A stretch of 13,588 nucleotides of DNA from Phycisphaerae bacterium (lineage in GTDB: Bacteria; Planctomycetota; Phycisphaerae; UBA1845; Fen-1342), in the NCBI GenBank assembly GCA_020058145.1, contig JAGVEP010000065.1:1-13588 (forward strand), read 5' to 3'. Below are positions 1-6,600 of this stretch, piece after piece. The notes beneath the pieces are model-generated. The model worked only from the letters and a program-made list of their open reading frames with translations, did not search any database and was not told where the DNA came from. Every line of letters starts with the position of its first letter. Positions within the stretch are counted from its first letter, which is position 1. A program made the position numbers and the translations under genes.

Positions 1-1633
1 CGTGCTCGGCCTGCCGCTTCACCTGCCGCGTGCCTTCGAGGGCCGCGTGCAGGGCGCGGGCTTTCCAAGAGAGATTACGGCGGGCGGCATCCACCAGGCG
101 GCGCGGCATGCCGAGGTGTTCGGCGACGGCGATGGCGTTGCTCTCGCCCGGCTCGCCGATGCGCAGGTGAAACGTGGGGCGCAACGTGGCGCTATCGAAC
201 TCGACACACGCGTTCTCAGCCCCTTCGTTCATCAACGCATAGCTTTTCAGCGCGCCGAGGTGGGTCGTGACGATCGCCCGGCAGTCGAGGCGGTGCAGCT
301 CGTCGAGGACGGCCCGCCCGAGCGCCGCCCCTTCGTCCGGGTCGGTGCCCGCGCCGAGTTCGTCGATCAGAATGAGGACCCGCGGGCCGGCGTGCCGCAG
401 CATCGCGAGGATACGCGTCAGGTGGCCGCTGAACGTGCTCAGCGATTGCTGCATGCTCTGCTCATCGCCGACGTCGATCAGCAACTCGGAGAAGAGCCCG
501 ACTTGCGAGCCGCGCGCGGCGGGAATGGGGAGGCCGGCCTGGACCATGAGCGACAGCAGACCGATGGTCTTGAGCGCGACCGTTTTCCCGCCGGTGTTCG
601 GACCGGTGACGATCAGCAATTGGAAGTCGTCGCCGATGCGGTAATCGATGGGGACGATCTCGGCGGGGGGCTCGCCGGCGTCGCGTTTGCGGCGCGCCAA
701 TTCGAGCAGCAGCGGATGCCGGGCGTCGCGGACGTTCAGCCTGCCCTCGGGGCATACTTCCGGGCAGTGCAACTCGTAGTCGCGGGCGAAGCGCACCTTG
801 GCGGCGATGAGATCGACCACCGCGAGCGTTTCGAGCGTTTTGCGGATTTCCTTCTCGTTCAAGTGGATTTCGTGCGTGAGGTCCCACAGCAGGCGGCCGA
901 TTTCCTCCTGCTCCTCACTGCGCAGGTTGCTGATGCGGTTGTTCAGCTCGACGATGGCGGCGGGTTCGACGTAGAGCGTGCCGCCGCTGTCGGAGGCCCG
1001 ATGGACGATGCCCGGCAGGCGGCCGCGGTACTCGGTCTTGAGCGGCAGCACGAGGCGGTCGCCGTGGAAGGTGTGGTTGGAATACTGCAGCAGCCGGCGG
1101 GTCTCGGGATCACGCAGCAGAGCGTCGAGCGTCTGGCGAATCTGGTGGTTGGCGACCTCGATTTCGCTGCGAATGCCCTGCAGCTTCGGACTGGCGTCAT
1201 CGCGGACCTGGCCACGCTCGTCGATGACCCGCCGAATTCGCTCGGCGATGGAGCGGAAGTCCCCGACGCGGCCGGAGAGGTGCTGGAGCTCAGGCCGGTC
1301 GGCGGGCTGGTCGCGCAGATACTCGGCGACGGCGTGGGTGCCTTCGAGCGTGCTCGCAATTTGGGCCATCTCATCGACGGTGACGCGCAGCGGCGGGCCG
1401 CAGCGTTGCAGGATTTCGCGCACGTCACTGATGCCGCCAAACGGTGGCGTGCCACGTTCCTCGATCTGGCGCTGGAGTTCCTGCACCTGGTTGAGCCAGC
1501 GCCGGACGAGGTCGGCACGCGTGTTGGGCTGGATGTGCTCCACGAGCGACCGTCCGAGCCCGGTGAGGGCGTAGCCGGCGAGCAGCTCGCGGATGCGCGC
1601 GAAATCGAGACATTCCAGCGTGTGAGTATCCAT
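1..1633 (-). CDS. mutS2: MutS2 family ATPase/endonuclease, 3' end missing
   Basis: The frame starts at the ATG at 1633 (MDTHTLECLDFARIRELLAG) and stays open to the left edge, giving 544 residues of a family usually near 780. Seen directly: the N-terminal MutS2 core and clamp regions, Walker A GPNTGGKT at residues 344-351 (bases 604-581), and Walker B LILIDELGAGTDPDEG with D424-E425. The VTTHLGALK segment follows. The C-terminal Smr nuclease domain expected in this family would lie outside the window. Family knowledge: MutS2 proteins are cytoplasmic, bind branched DNA or collided ribosomes, and limit recombination or rescue ribosomes; they do not do classical mismatch repair. No strong Shine-Dalgarno precedes the ATG, but this start matches the usual MutS2 N-terminus. 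It is transcribed divergently from the small gene at 1854 and has no visible link to the nitrogen genes. Confidence 0.95.
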   Translation of the reverse strand, partial: MDTHTLECLDFARIRELLAGYALTGLGRSLVEHIQPNTRADLVRRWLNQVQELQRQIEERGTPPFGGISDVREILQRCGPPLRVTVDEMAQIASTLEGTHAVAEYLRDQPADRPELQHLSGRVGDFRSIAERIRRVIDERGQVRDDASPKLQGIRSEIEVANHQIRQTLDALLRDPETRRLLQYSNHTFHGDRLVLPLKTEYRGRLPGIVHRASDSGGTLYVEPAAIVELNNRISNLRSEEQEEIGRLLWDLTHEIHLNEKEIRKTLETLAVVDLIAAKVRFARDYELHCPEVCPEGRLNVRDARHPLLLELARRKRDAGEPPAEIVPIDYRIGDDFQLLIVTGPNTGGKTVALKTIGLLSLMVQAGLPIPAARGSQVGLFSELLIDVGDEQSMQQSLSTFSGHLTRILAMLRHAGPRVLILIDELGAGTDPDEGAALGRAVLDELHRLDCRAIVTTHLGALKSYALMNEGAENACVEFDSATLRPTFHLRIGEPGESNAIAVAEHLGMPRRLVDAARRNLSWKARALHAALEGTRQVKRQAEH

Positions 1634-1707
1634 AGCGTCTTACAACTGCGCGGGTGGCGCAGGCGCTGACGACATGCCCCGGAACGTCCCGGAGCCGGCT
1701 GGCGCCC

Positions 1708-1713
1708 ATTGTA
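1708..1713 (-). promoter_or_regulatory. possible -10 element for mutS2
   Basis: On the minus strand this reads TACAAT, a good sigma-70 -10 match, 74 bases upstream of the mutS2 ATG. No good -35 lies 16-18 bases further up, so this is a weak inference. Confidence 0.3.
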
Positions 1714-1752
1714 GCGGAAGAGCGGGGAAAACGGAGCGGGACAATTGGGGAG

Positions 1753-1773
1753 TTCAGGGTTCAGGATTCAGGG
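1753..1773 (+). repeat. three tandem heptamers TTCAGGR
   Basis: Three contiguous 7-base units TTCAGGG, TTCAGGA and TTCAGGG lie in the divergent spacer between mutS2 and the small plus-strand gene. Similar short TTCAGGG runs occur between genes in several GC-rich bacteria. The function is unknown; the repeat is seen directly. Confidence 0.7.
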
Positions 1774-1798
1774 ACGCGCGATCTGACCGCCGCCAACG

Positions 1799-1827
1799 TT
1801 GCGACGCGGGGCGTGTCTGAGTATCGT
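1799..1827 (+). promoter_or_regulatory. possible sigma-70 promoter for the small exported peptide
   Basis: TTGCGA (1799-1804) and TATCGT (1822-1827) are separated by exactly 17 bases, each matching the consensus at 4 of 6 positions. Transcription would start near 1834, just ahead of the AAGGAG at 1841. It fits by position but is not proven. Confidence 0.35.
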
Positions 1828-1840
1828 AAGTTCGAAATAC

Positions 1841-1846
1841 AAGGAG
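1841..1846 (+). promoter_or_regulatory. ribosome binding site AAGGAG for the small gene
   Basis: A consensus AAGGAG sits 7 bases before the ATG at 1854. It is the main reason to believe this short frame is translated and it fixes the start. Confidence 0.7.
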
Positions 1847-1853
1847 TTGGGCA

Positions 1854-2066
1854 ATGCACGTATCACGCCGACTTAAGCTGCTGGGGCTGCTGGTGTCCGG
1901 CGCTTGGCTGCCGCTGACGGTGACCTGCCAGCCGATGGATGCGGTGATCGACATCGTTGGCAACGGCGGGAGCCTGATCGTCGCTGGGCCCTCGGATTAC
2001 TACGTGGTCGACGATGGTCCGCACTGGTTCGACTTCGGGTTCTGGCACGACGAGTACGACGACTAA
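1854..2066 (+). CDS. small exported or lipoprotein-like peptide, unknown function
   Basis: 70 residues. The N-terminus is a clear export signal: basic SRRLK at 4-8, a hydrophobic stretch LLGLLVSGAWLPL at about 9-21, then TVTC with Cys 25. TVTC is a poor lipobox because position -1 is Thr rather than Gly, Ala or Ser, so lipidation is doubtful and signal peptidase I cleavage is possible. The mature part has a Gly/Ile/Val stretch and ends in an Asp, Tyr, Trp and Phe-rich tail (residues 47-70). A consensus ribosome binding site and a possible promoter precede it. It lies opposite in strand to every neighbour and converges on the repeat-protein gene. Small exported peptides of this style are, from memory, common in Planctomycetota, but no family or function is recognised. 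Confidence 0.6.
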   Translation: MHVSRRLKLLGLLVSGAWLPLTVTCQPMDAVIDIVGNGGSLIVAGPSDYYVVDDGPHWFDFGFWHDEYDD

Positions 2067-2092
2067 GCGCACAGGTGCGGTCGCGCGGCCCC

Positions 2093-4228
2093 TCAAGGCT
2101 GCGGCGCGCTCGTCCGCGGTGGCCCGGATGGTGGTCGCACCGGCGTGGGCGTGAAATCCACGCTGCCGATGGCGCGATCGACGCCGACGCTGAAGTTGCG
2201 ATCCGCCCAATTCGGGGCGTCGTGCGGATCGAGCCACTGGTTGTCGTTTCGCCACTCGCCCCAGTAAGTGTCGTGCCCGCCGATATCGAGGAAGAGTCCG
2301 AGCGAGGTTGTGTCGGCGAAGTAGGTTGACACGCCGCCGCGCGCGCGGAAGCGCTCGTCATTCTTGGCGAAGCCGGGTCGGGGGACTTCCTTGGTCTGGT
2401 AAACGTCGTCGCCGCCGGTGTCGATGAGCAGGGCAATGCTGCGGTTGATTGAGTTTCCCAGGCCGGAGCTCTTGTCCACGCTGTACCGGTCGTCGCCTGC
2501 GACATCGAGCAAGATGCCGATCGTGAAATCGTGAGCCCAAGCGATGCTGAGGTTCGAGTTTTCCTCGGCGAGGTGCTGGTCGTCGCCGTCCTCGTCGACC
2601 AGGACGCCGATGCAGAAATGGGCGCCCGTACCCTGGGAGTAGCAGACGCCGTGGTATTCGTCGTCGCCGCCGCGGTCGTGCAGGAGGCCGATGCCGAACC
2701 AATAGCCGGTGCCCATGGACCAGTTGCCGGCGGAGTAGTCGTCGGCGCCGGCGCCGTCGAGCAAGGCGCCGAGTCCGCCGGCCCAGGAATGGCCGTCGCT
2801 GCCATCGCCACGGCGGCCCATGCCGCAGCCCTGGACGTTGGAGACGCAGACATCCAGGTTGGGTGAGTGGTAAGACGGTCGGCCGGTGATGGACTGCTCG
2901 CGCACGGCGACGTAGCGGTCATCGCCGGTGCGGTCGGCGAGCACACCGACGCCGTTGACGCCGCCGAGTGCCTGCCCGTCGCCGTAGATTTTGTACTGAT
3001 CGTCGCCGGCGAGGTCGAACAGCAGGCCGACGCCGAAGTAGCCGCAGCCTTGCCCGCTGAACGCGGTGAAGTAGGTGTCGTCGCCGGCCAGATCGACCAG
3101 GAGTCCGAGCCCCAGTTGGCCGACGCCCTGCGCGTAGCGTTTGGCGGTGTAGGTGTCGTCGCCGGCGGCGTCCAGCAGCAGGCCGATGCCACACAGGCCG
3201 GCGCCTTGGGCGGGGACGTCGGAGGTGTAGGTGTCATTGCCGCCCATTTCCAGCAGCAGGCCGATGGAGCGATTCGCGTTGGAGGCCGCGACCCCGCCGG
3301 TGTACACGTCGTCGCCGCCAAGATCGACGCTCAGCAGCGCATCGGTGCCGTCAACATGGTCGTTTCCACCGCCGTGGACGCGAATCCAGCCCCACGGGGT
3401 TTCCCAGTCGCAGGCGAAGTCGGGCACGTCGTGGAGGTCGAGTTTCTGGAGCGCGATGCGGGCATCGTCCATCGCCTGCACGCATTTCAGGCCGGCGTAC
3501 CAGAGGCTGGCCTCGTCGAGCGCCTTGGCTGCGTCGTCGATCTGCGGGCAGTAGTCCTGGGCGTCAATCATCTCTTCGCCCACGTTGTAGCGCGTCGCAG
3601 CCACCAGCCGGTCGTTGCCGTCAACTTTGCGAAAGGCGAGCTCGGCCCAGTAGTGCGCGTCGGCGATGTTGAGCACGAGCCGGCCGAGGATTGGGCTGAC
3701 GCCCTCGGGCAGCACCTGCACCTTTTCCGCGAGCGTCTCTTTGGGCTTCGGGTACGGCAGGTCCATCCCGAAGGTGTACGCTTTCGTCGGGCGGTGCGCG
3801 GCGGCCGTGAGCTTCAGGATGGCTTCATCGAGCGGTGTGTCCGGCGCGAGCAGATTGGTGTGGTAGCCGCGGAACCCGCCGAATCTCGGGTCGATTCCGA
3901 GCCGCTGGACGGCTTGGAAGAGGTTGCCGTCGTAGCTAGGATCCTTGGTGTCGAGCTTGGCCGGGTCGAGCTTCTCCCAGGCCGTCTCGCCGAGCGCCCG
4001 CGTGTAGGCGACCGTGTCCAGCGGGGCGGCGAATAGCGAATCGAAGGCGCGCAGCTTGTACTGCACCTCCGGCCAGCGCGGCCACCAGCCTTTGGGCGTC
4101 CAGCCGAGGTCGGCGCGGCGCAGGCCGACCAGGGCGAGGGTGTCATCGAGGGCGTCGGGCGGCTGGGCAGCGGTCAGCGGCAGGCCGGCGACCAGGACAG
4201 CGACGAGGGCAGGCAGTTTGTATCTCAT
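2093..4228 (-). CDS. secreted G-D-D-x-Y repeat protein (about 26-residue solenoid-like repeat)
   Basis: 711 residues starting at the ATG at 4228, with GGGAG 10 bases upstream. Residues 1-21 form a signal peptide (MRYKLPALVAVLVAGLPLTA then AQP), so the protein is exported. Residues about 25-290 are a mixed region with several Trp, no repeats and no family I recognise. From residue 301 the motif G-D-D-x-Y or a close variant occurs twelve times, at 305, 330, 356, 382, 408, 435, 494, 521, 548, 578, 606 and 651. Each is usually preceded by G-hydrophobic-L-hydrophobic-D-x-x-G and often by Q-G-x-G. The regular spacing suggests a beta-solenoid with an Asp ladder on one face, perhaps binding Ca2+; this is inference. 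A short Pro-rich tail (695-711) ends the protein. It converges on the small gene with only 26 bases between stops. Function unknown. Confidence 0.85.
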   Translation of the reverse strand: MRYKLPALVAVLVAGLPLTAAQPPDALDDTLALVGLRRADLGWTPKGWWPRWPEVQYKLRAFDSLFAAPLDTVAYTRALGETAWEKLDPAKLDTKDPSYDGNLFQAVQRLGIDPRFGGFRGYHTNLLAPDTPLDEAILKLTAAAHRPTKAYTFGMDLPYPKPKETLAEKVQVLPEGVSPILGRLVLNIADAHYWAELAFRKVDGNDRLVAATRYNVGEEMIDAQDYCPQIDDAAKALDEASLWYAGLKCVQAMDDARIALQKLDLHDVPDFACDWETPWGWIRVHGGGNDHVDGTDALLSVDLGGDDVYTGGVAASNANRSIGLLLEMGGNDTYTSDVPAQGAGLCGIGLLLDAAGDDTYTAKRYAQGVGQLGLGLLVDLAGDDTYFTAFSGQGCGYFGVGLLFDLAGDDQYKIYGDGQALGGVNGVGVLADRTGDDRYVAVREQSITGRPSYHSPNLDVCVSNVQGCGMGRRGDGSDGHSWAGGLGALLDGAGADDYSAGNWSMGTGYWFGIGLLHDRGGDDEYHGVCYSQGTGAHFCIGVLVDEDGDDQHLAEENSNLSIAWAHDFTIGILLDVAGDDRYSVDKSSGLGNSINRSIALLIDTGGDDVYQTKEVPRPGFAKNDERFRARGGVSTYFADTTSLGLFLDIGGHDTYWGEWRNDNQWLDPHDAPNWADRNFSVGVDRAIGSVDFTPTPVRPPSGPPRTSAPQP
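2264..3328 (-). repeat. coding repeat region, twelve G-D-D-x-Y units
   Basis: This is residues 301-655 of the secreted protein. Motif-to-motif distances are 25, 26, 26, 26, 27, 59, 27, 27, 30, 28 and 45 residues. The 59 equals about two units, so one motif has probably decayed near residues 460-470 (the Q-G-x-G part survives at 466-469); the 45 carries a loop insertion near 615-640. Variants are GNDTY (330), GADDY (494), GDDQH (548) and GHDTY (651). The DNA repeats are diverged, so the array is old rather than a recent slippage product. Confidence 0.8.
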
Positions 4229-4271
4229 GGCAGCAATGCTCCCAGGTGGTTCGGTTCGCGATCGGGGGGAG

Positions 4272-4277
4272 ATTGTA
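4272..4277 (-). promoter_or_regulatory. possible -10 element for the repeat-protein gene
   Basis: On the minus strand this reads TACAAT, the same hexamer as upstream of mutS2, 43 bases before the ATG at 4228 and inside the 70-base gap after the methyltransferase stop. No convincing -35 was found. It suggests the repeat protein is transcribed separately from the HAO operon. Confidence 0.3.
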
Positions 4278-4298
4278 AGGGTGCCGCCAGCAGCCGCA

Positions 4299-5060
4299 CT
4301 ACCCGCGCCGACAGGTCAGAATCAGGTCGGGGCTGTGCGACGCAGCGTAGGGGGTCTCCTGATACGTGCCCCAGGTGCGTGCATCGCGGCCGCCGGCGGC
4401 TTGCGCGGCGGCGAGCAGGTCCGTTTCGCGCAGACCGAGCAGCGCGGTGGAACGGAAGCGGTGGGCGAACGAGGCGGAGCCGAGCCGCAACTCGCCGAAG
4501 TTGATGTAGCCGTGGTCGCCGGCGCGGTGGATGCCCTTGATGAGAATGACATCCTCGTCGCCGCGTTTGAGACGCACGCACTTCTGCCACGTAGTTGGCC
4601 CGCTCGGCAGCCGCCAGAGGTTGAGTACGTGTACGATGCAAACGCCACCGGTGCGCAGGGCGGCGAGCATGGCCGCGAGGACTTGTTGCACGGCGACGAG
4701 GTCGGGGACGAGTGCGAGCGAGTTGCCCACGCAGACGACCGCGTCGAACGTGCCGGCGTCCGGCGGCGGCACGGTGAACGAGCGCGTCGCCCAGTGCAGC
4801 GTATCGGATTCGCCGTATTCGCCGTGGCAATGGGCGATCATGGCCGGTTCGACGTCGGCGCCCGCGACTGCCAGCCCCCAGGAGTGGAACATGGCCGCGT
4901 GCTGGCCAGTGCCGCAGGCCACGTCCAGCACACGCCGCGCGGCGACCTCGGCGAAACACCGGCGAAAGAAGGGCTCCTCGTTCGCCAGGCGCTTGGGCCA
5001 GTCCACGAGGGCGTCGTAAGTTTCCGGGTCAAGCTCGAACGGACGATCAAGAGCAGTCAT
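4299..5060 (-). CDS. class I SAM-dependent methyltransferase
   Basis: 253 residues with a Rossmann-type methyltransferase core. Motif I is VLDVACGTGQH at 44-54, the acidic residue after strand 2 is D69 (AGADVEP), and the post-motif strand is FDAVVCVGNSL at 105-115. The GNSL signature resembles small-molecule methyltransferases such as the glycine/sarcosine type, but the substrate cannot be read from sequence. There is no signal peptide, so it is cytoplasmic. It starts 42 bases after the stop of the octahaem cytochrome, with a hairpin in the gap and no clear Shine-Dalgarno, so co-transcription is possible but a functional link is not shown. It could simply be a downstream housekeeping gene. 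Confidence 0.88.
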   Translation of the reverse strand: MTALDRPFELDPETYDALVDWPKRLANEEPFFRRCFAEVAARRVLDVACGTGQHAAMFHSWGLAVAGADVEPAMIAHCHGEYGESDTLHWATRSFTVPPPDAGTFDAVVCVGNSLALVPDLVAVQQVLAAMLAALRTGGVCIVHVLNLWRLPSGPTTWQKCVRLKRGDEDVILIKGIHRAGDHGYINFGELRLGSASFAHRFRSTALLGLRETDLLAAAQAAGGRDARTWGTYQETPYAASHSPDLILTCRRG

Positions 5061-5085
5061 GGCGCAGTTACGCGAAAGCCGCCAC

Positions 5086-5102
5086 GGCGGGCCGAGCCCG
5101 CC
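5086..5102 (-). terminator. GC-rich hairpin after the HAO-like gene; terminator or dispersed intergenic repeat
   Basis: A perfect 7-bp inverted repeat GGCGGGC/GCCCGCC with a 3-base loop begins immediately after the TAG stop at 5103-5105. No T-run follows on the minus strand, so intrinsic termination would be weak. The pattern GTAGGGCGGGC...GCCCGCC resembles hairpin repeats I remember from intergenic DNA of many GC-rich bacteria; here the stop codon lies within that pattern. It may protect the 3' end of the upstream message. Confidence 0.4.
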
Positions 5103-6545
5103 CTACTGGGCATAGCGTTTCTTGAACTCTTCGGCGGCCTGCTGGCGTTTGGCCTTTTCCTCGGGGGACAGCTTCCCGATGGACCACTTGTGATCGTCGC
5201 TGCTGAGCACCTCGTCGAGCCGGGTCTTGAGCGCCTCGGCGGCCTTGGCCAGCTTCTCATCCGTGGACTTCAGGTTCCGCTCCATGAGGTCCCGCAATTC
5301 GGGCACAAATTCCGCATAAAAATTCTTGGCGACCTCGTACGTGCCGTGCCAGTGCGTGTAGTCCGGAGCCATCATCGACGCGCCATGCCGGGCGCGGCGA
5401 CCTTCGTGATGCCAAAGCTCGTACCAGACCCAGTCGAGTTTGTTGGCGAATTCCTCCGGTACGGGTCGCAGCGGCTTGGCGAGGTTATACAGCTCCAGAC
5501 CCGGCCGCGCGAATTTCTCCTGGTACAGGTCGATCAGGGCATCGTACTGGACGTAAAAACCGTCCACCCACCCCTGCGCGTGGCAATTTAAGCACACATC
5601 CTGCATGTTCTTGCGCCGCACTTGCCAGGGCGCTTCTTTGCCCGGCAGGCCCATCTTGGCGTCGGCCTCGTCGGTGCGCACCGACAAGGCCGGGCGGTTA
5701 TTCCAACTGATCCGCAGGCCGACGTCGTGCGTGACGGGCTGCGTGCGGGTCGCCGACATGTGGCACGTGACGCACGCGGGTGCGGCCCAGTAGTCCTCGC
5801 CGACGATCCACTTGTTCGAATCGAGGTTCATGCGGTCGAGGTTGGCGAAGAAGAGGATGCCGTGCTTGGACTCCTCGTAGATTTCCTTCTGCGGGTGGTC
5901 CGGACCGAGGTGGCACTTGCCGCAGGTATTGGGGTGGCGGGCCTGCGCCGCGGAAAAAGCGTGCCGCGTGTGGCAGGCATTGCAGGCGCCCTCCGAGCCA
6001 TCGGGATTGATGCGGCCAATGCCGCTATTGGGCCAGGTGGCGGGGTCGAGCTTGCCGCCGGCCAGGACTTTGACCTGTGAACCGTGGCACTGCCAACAGC
6101 CGTTGACCGCGGCGGCGGAAACGCCCTCGGGGAAGCCCAGCGTCTTCATGGCCTTGTTGCCCTCGACGACCTCGGCCAGCGTGTTGTCGAGCGAGCCGAG
6201 GATGCGGGCACCCTTGGAATGGTGCGAGGCGCTGAACTCGGCCGTTTCGCGGCTGTGGCAGCGGGCGCAGTCCTTCGGCGTGACCAGGACGGCGATGGTA
6301 AAGCCATAATGATCCTGGGCATCCGCGTCGGTTTTCTCGGCGGCGTGACACTCGTAGCAGCCGATGTTGGCCCGGTAATGCTTGCTTTCGCCCCATTGCT
6401 GGTAAACGACCAGGGTGTTCTTCTTATGACAGGTGAGGCACTCCTGCGACTGGTCGCTGATCCTGGGCAGGCCGATGGCTTGCGCGAACGCCGCGGCGCC
6501 GCTGGCCAGCACTACCGTCACCACGCTTACCCTCGCGAGCTTCAT
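5103..6545 (-). CDS. hao: octahaem cytochrome c, hydroxylamine oxidoreductase (HAO) family
   Basis: 480 residues from the ATG at 6545, chosen because a signal peptide MKLARVSVVTVVLASGAAAFAQA starts there and GAGGAG lies 7 bases upstream; the frame is open 22 codons further. Eight CxxCH haem sites are visible at residues 36, 63, 93, 150, 188, 208, 258 and 318. HAO-family signatures include GPDHPQ (D216-H217) after haem 6, the ESKHG segment, THDVGLR, WHHEG and MMAPDYTHWHG (391-401). There is no C-terminal membrane helix; the last 70 residues are charged and helical, so it is a soluble periplasmic enzyme. The family oxidises hydroxylamine or hydrazine, or in reductive members acts on nitrite, NO or hydroxylamine. 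Y396, Y403 and Y410 lie near where the P460 cross-link tyrosine is expected, but eye alignment cannot decide. The neighbouring quinol module favours a reductive role by analogy with NrfA. Confidence 0.92.
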   Translation of the reverse strand: MKLARVSVVTVVLASGAAAFAQAIGLPRISDQSQECLTCHKKNTLVVYQQWGESKHYRANIGCYECHAAEKTDADAQDHYGFTIAVLVTPKDCARCHSRETAEFSASHHSKGARILGSLDNTLAEVVEGNKAMKTLGFPEGVSAAAVNGCWQCHGSQVKVLAGGKLDPATWPNSGIGRINPDGSEGACNACHTRHAFSAAQARHPNTCGKCHLGPDHPQKEIYEESKHGILFFANLDRMNLDSNKWIVGEDYWAAPACVTCHMSATRTQPVTHDVGLRISWNNRPALSVRTDEADAKMGLPGKEAPWQVRRKNMQDVCLNCHAQGWVDGFYVQYDALIDLYQEKFARPGLELYNLAKPLRPVPEEFANKLDWVWYELWHHEGRRARHGASMMAPDYTHWHGTYEVAKNFYAEFVPELRDLMERNLKSTDEKLAKAAEALKTRLDEVLSSDDHKWSIGKLSPEEKAKRQQAAEEFKKRYAQ

Positions 6546-6552
6546 CAGGTTG

Positions 6553-6558
6553 CTCCTC
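6553..6558 (-). promoter_or_regulatory. ribosome binding site GAGGAG for the HAO-like gene
   Basis: GAGGAG lies 7 bases before the ATG at 6545 and supports this start over the in-frame ATG at 6611, which would place 22 non-signal residues before the signal peptide. Confidence 0.7.
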
Positions 6559-6600
6559 TTTGGTCCGTCGCAGGTCGCTCCCAAGTGCGGACAGCGCGCG

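Noticed and set aside
2..1669. Long open frame of 555 codons on the plus strand
   Set aside because: It is the antisense shadow of mutS2. The minus-strand frame from 1633 carries Walker A, Walker B and the whole MutS2 core, while the plus frame shows no known domain and a composition typical of high-GC antisense frames.
2067..2092. Possible bidirectional terminator between convergent genes
   Set aside because: The only stem found in the 26-base gap has 4 bp with a 4-base loop and no T-run, too weak to call.
1873..3321. Minus-strand frame of 482 codons inside the repeat-protein gene
   Set aside because: Rich in Ala, Thr, Pro and Ser with no domain; it is a frame-shifted reading of the G-D-D-x-Y repeat gene, which has a signal peptide and ribosome binding site.
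2264..3328. RTX (Ca2+-binding nonapeptide) toxin-type repeats
   Set aside because: The G-D-D-x-Y motif resembles part of an RTX repeat but occurs about every 26 residues rather than every 9, and there is no type I secretion gene nearby.
2867..5591. Plus-strand frames at 2867-4036 and 4014-5591
   Set aside because: Antisense shadows of the repeat protein, the methyltransferase and the HAO-like gene; the minus-strand products have clear motifs.
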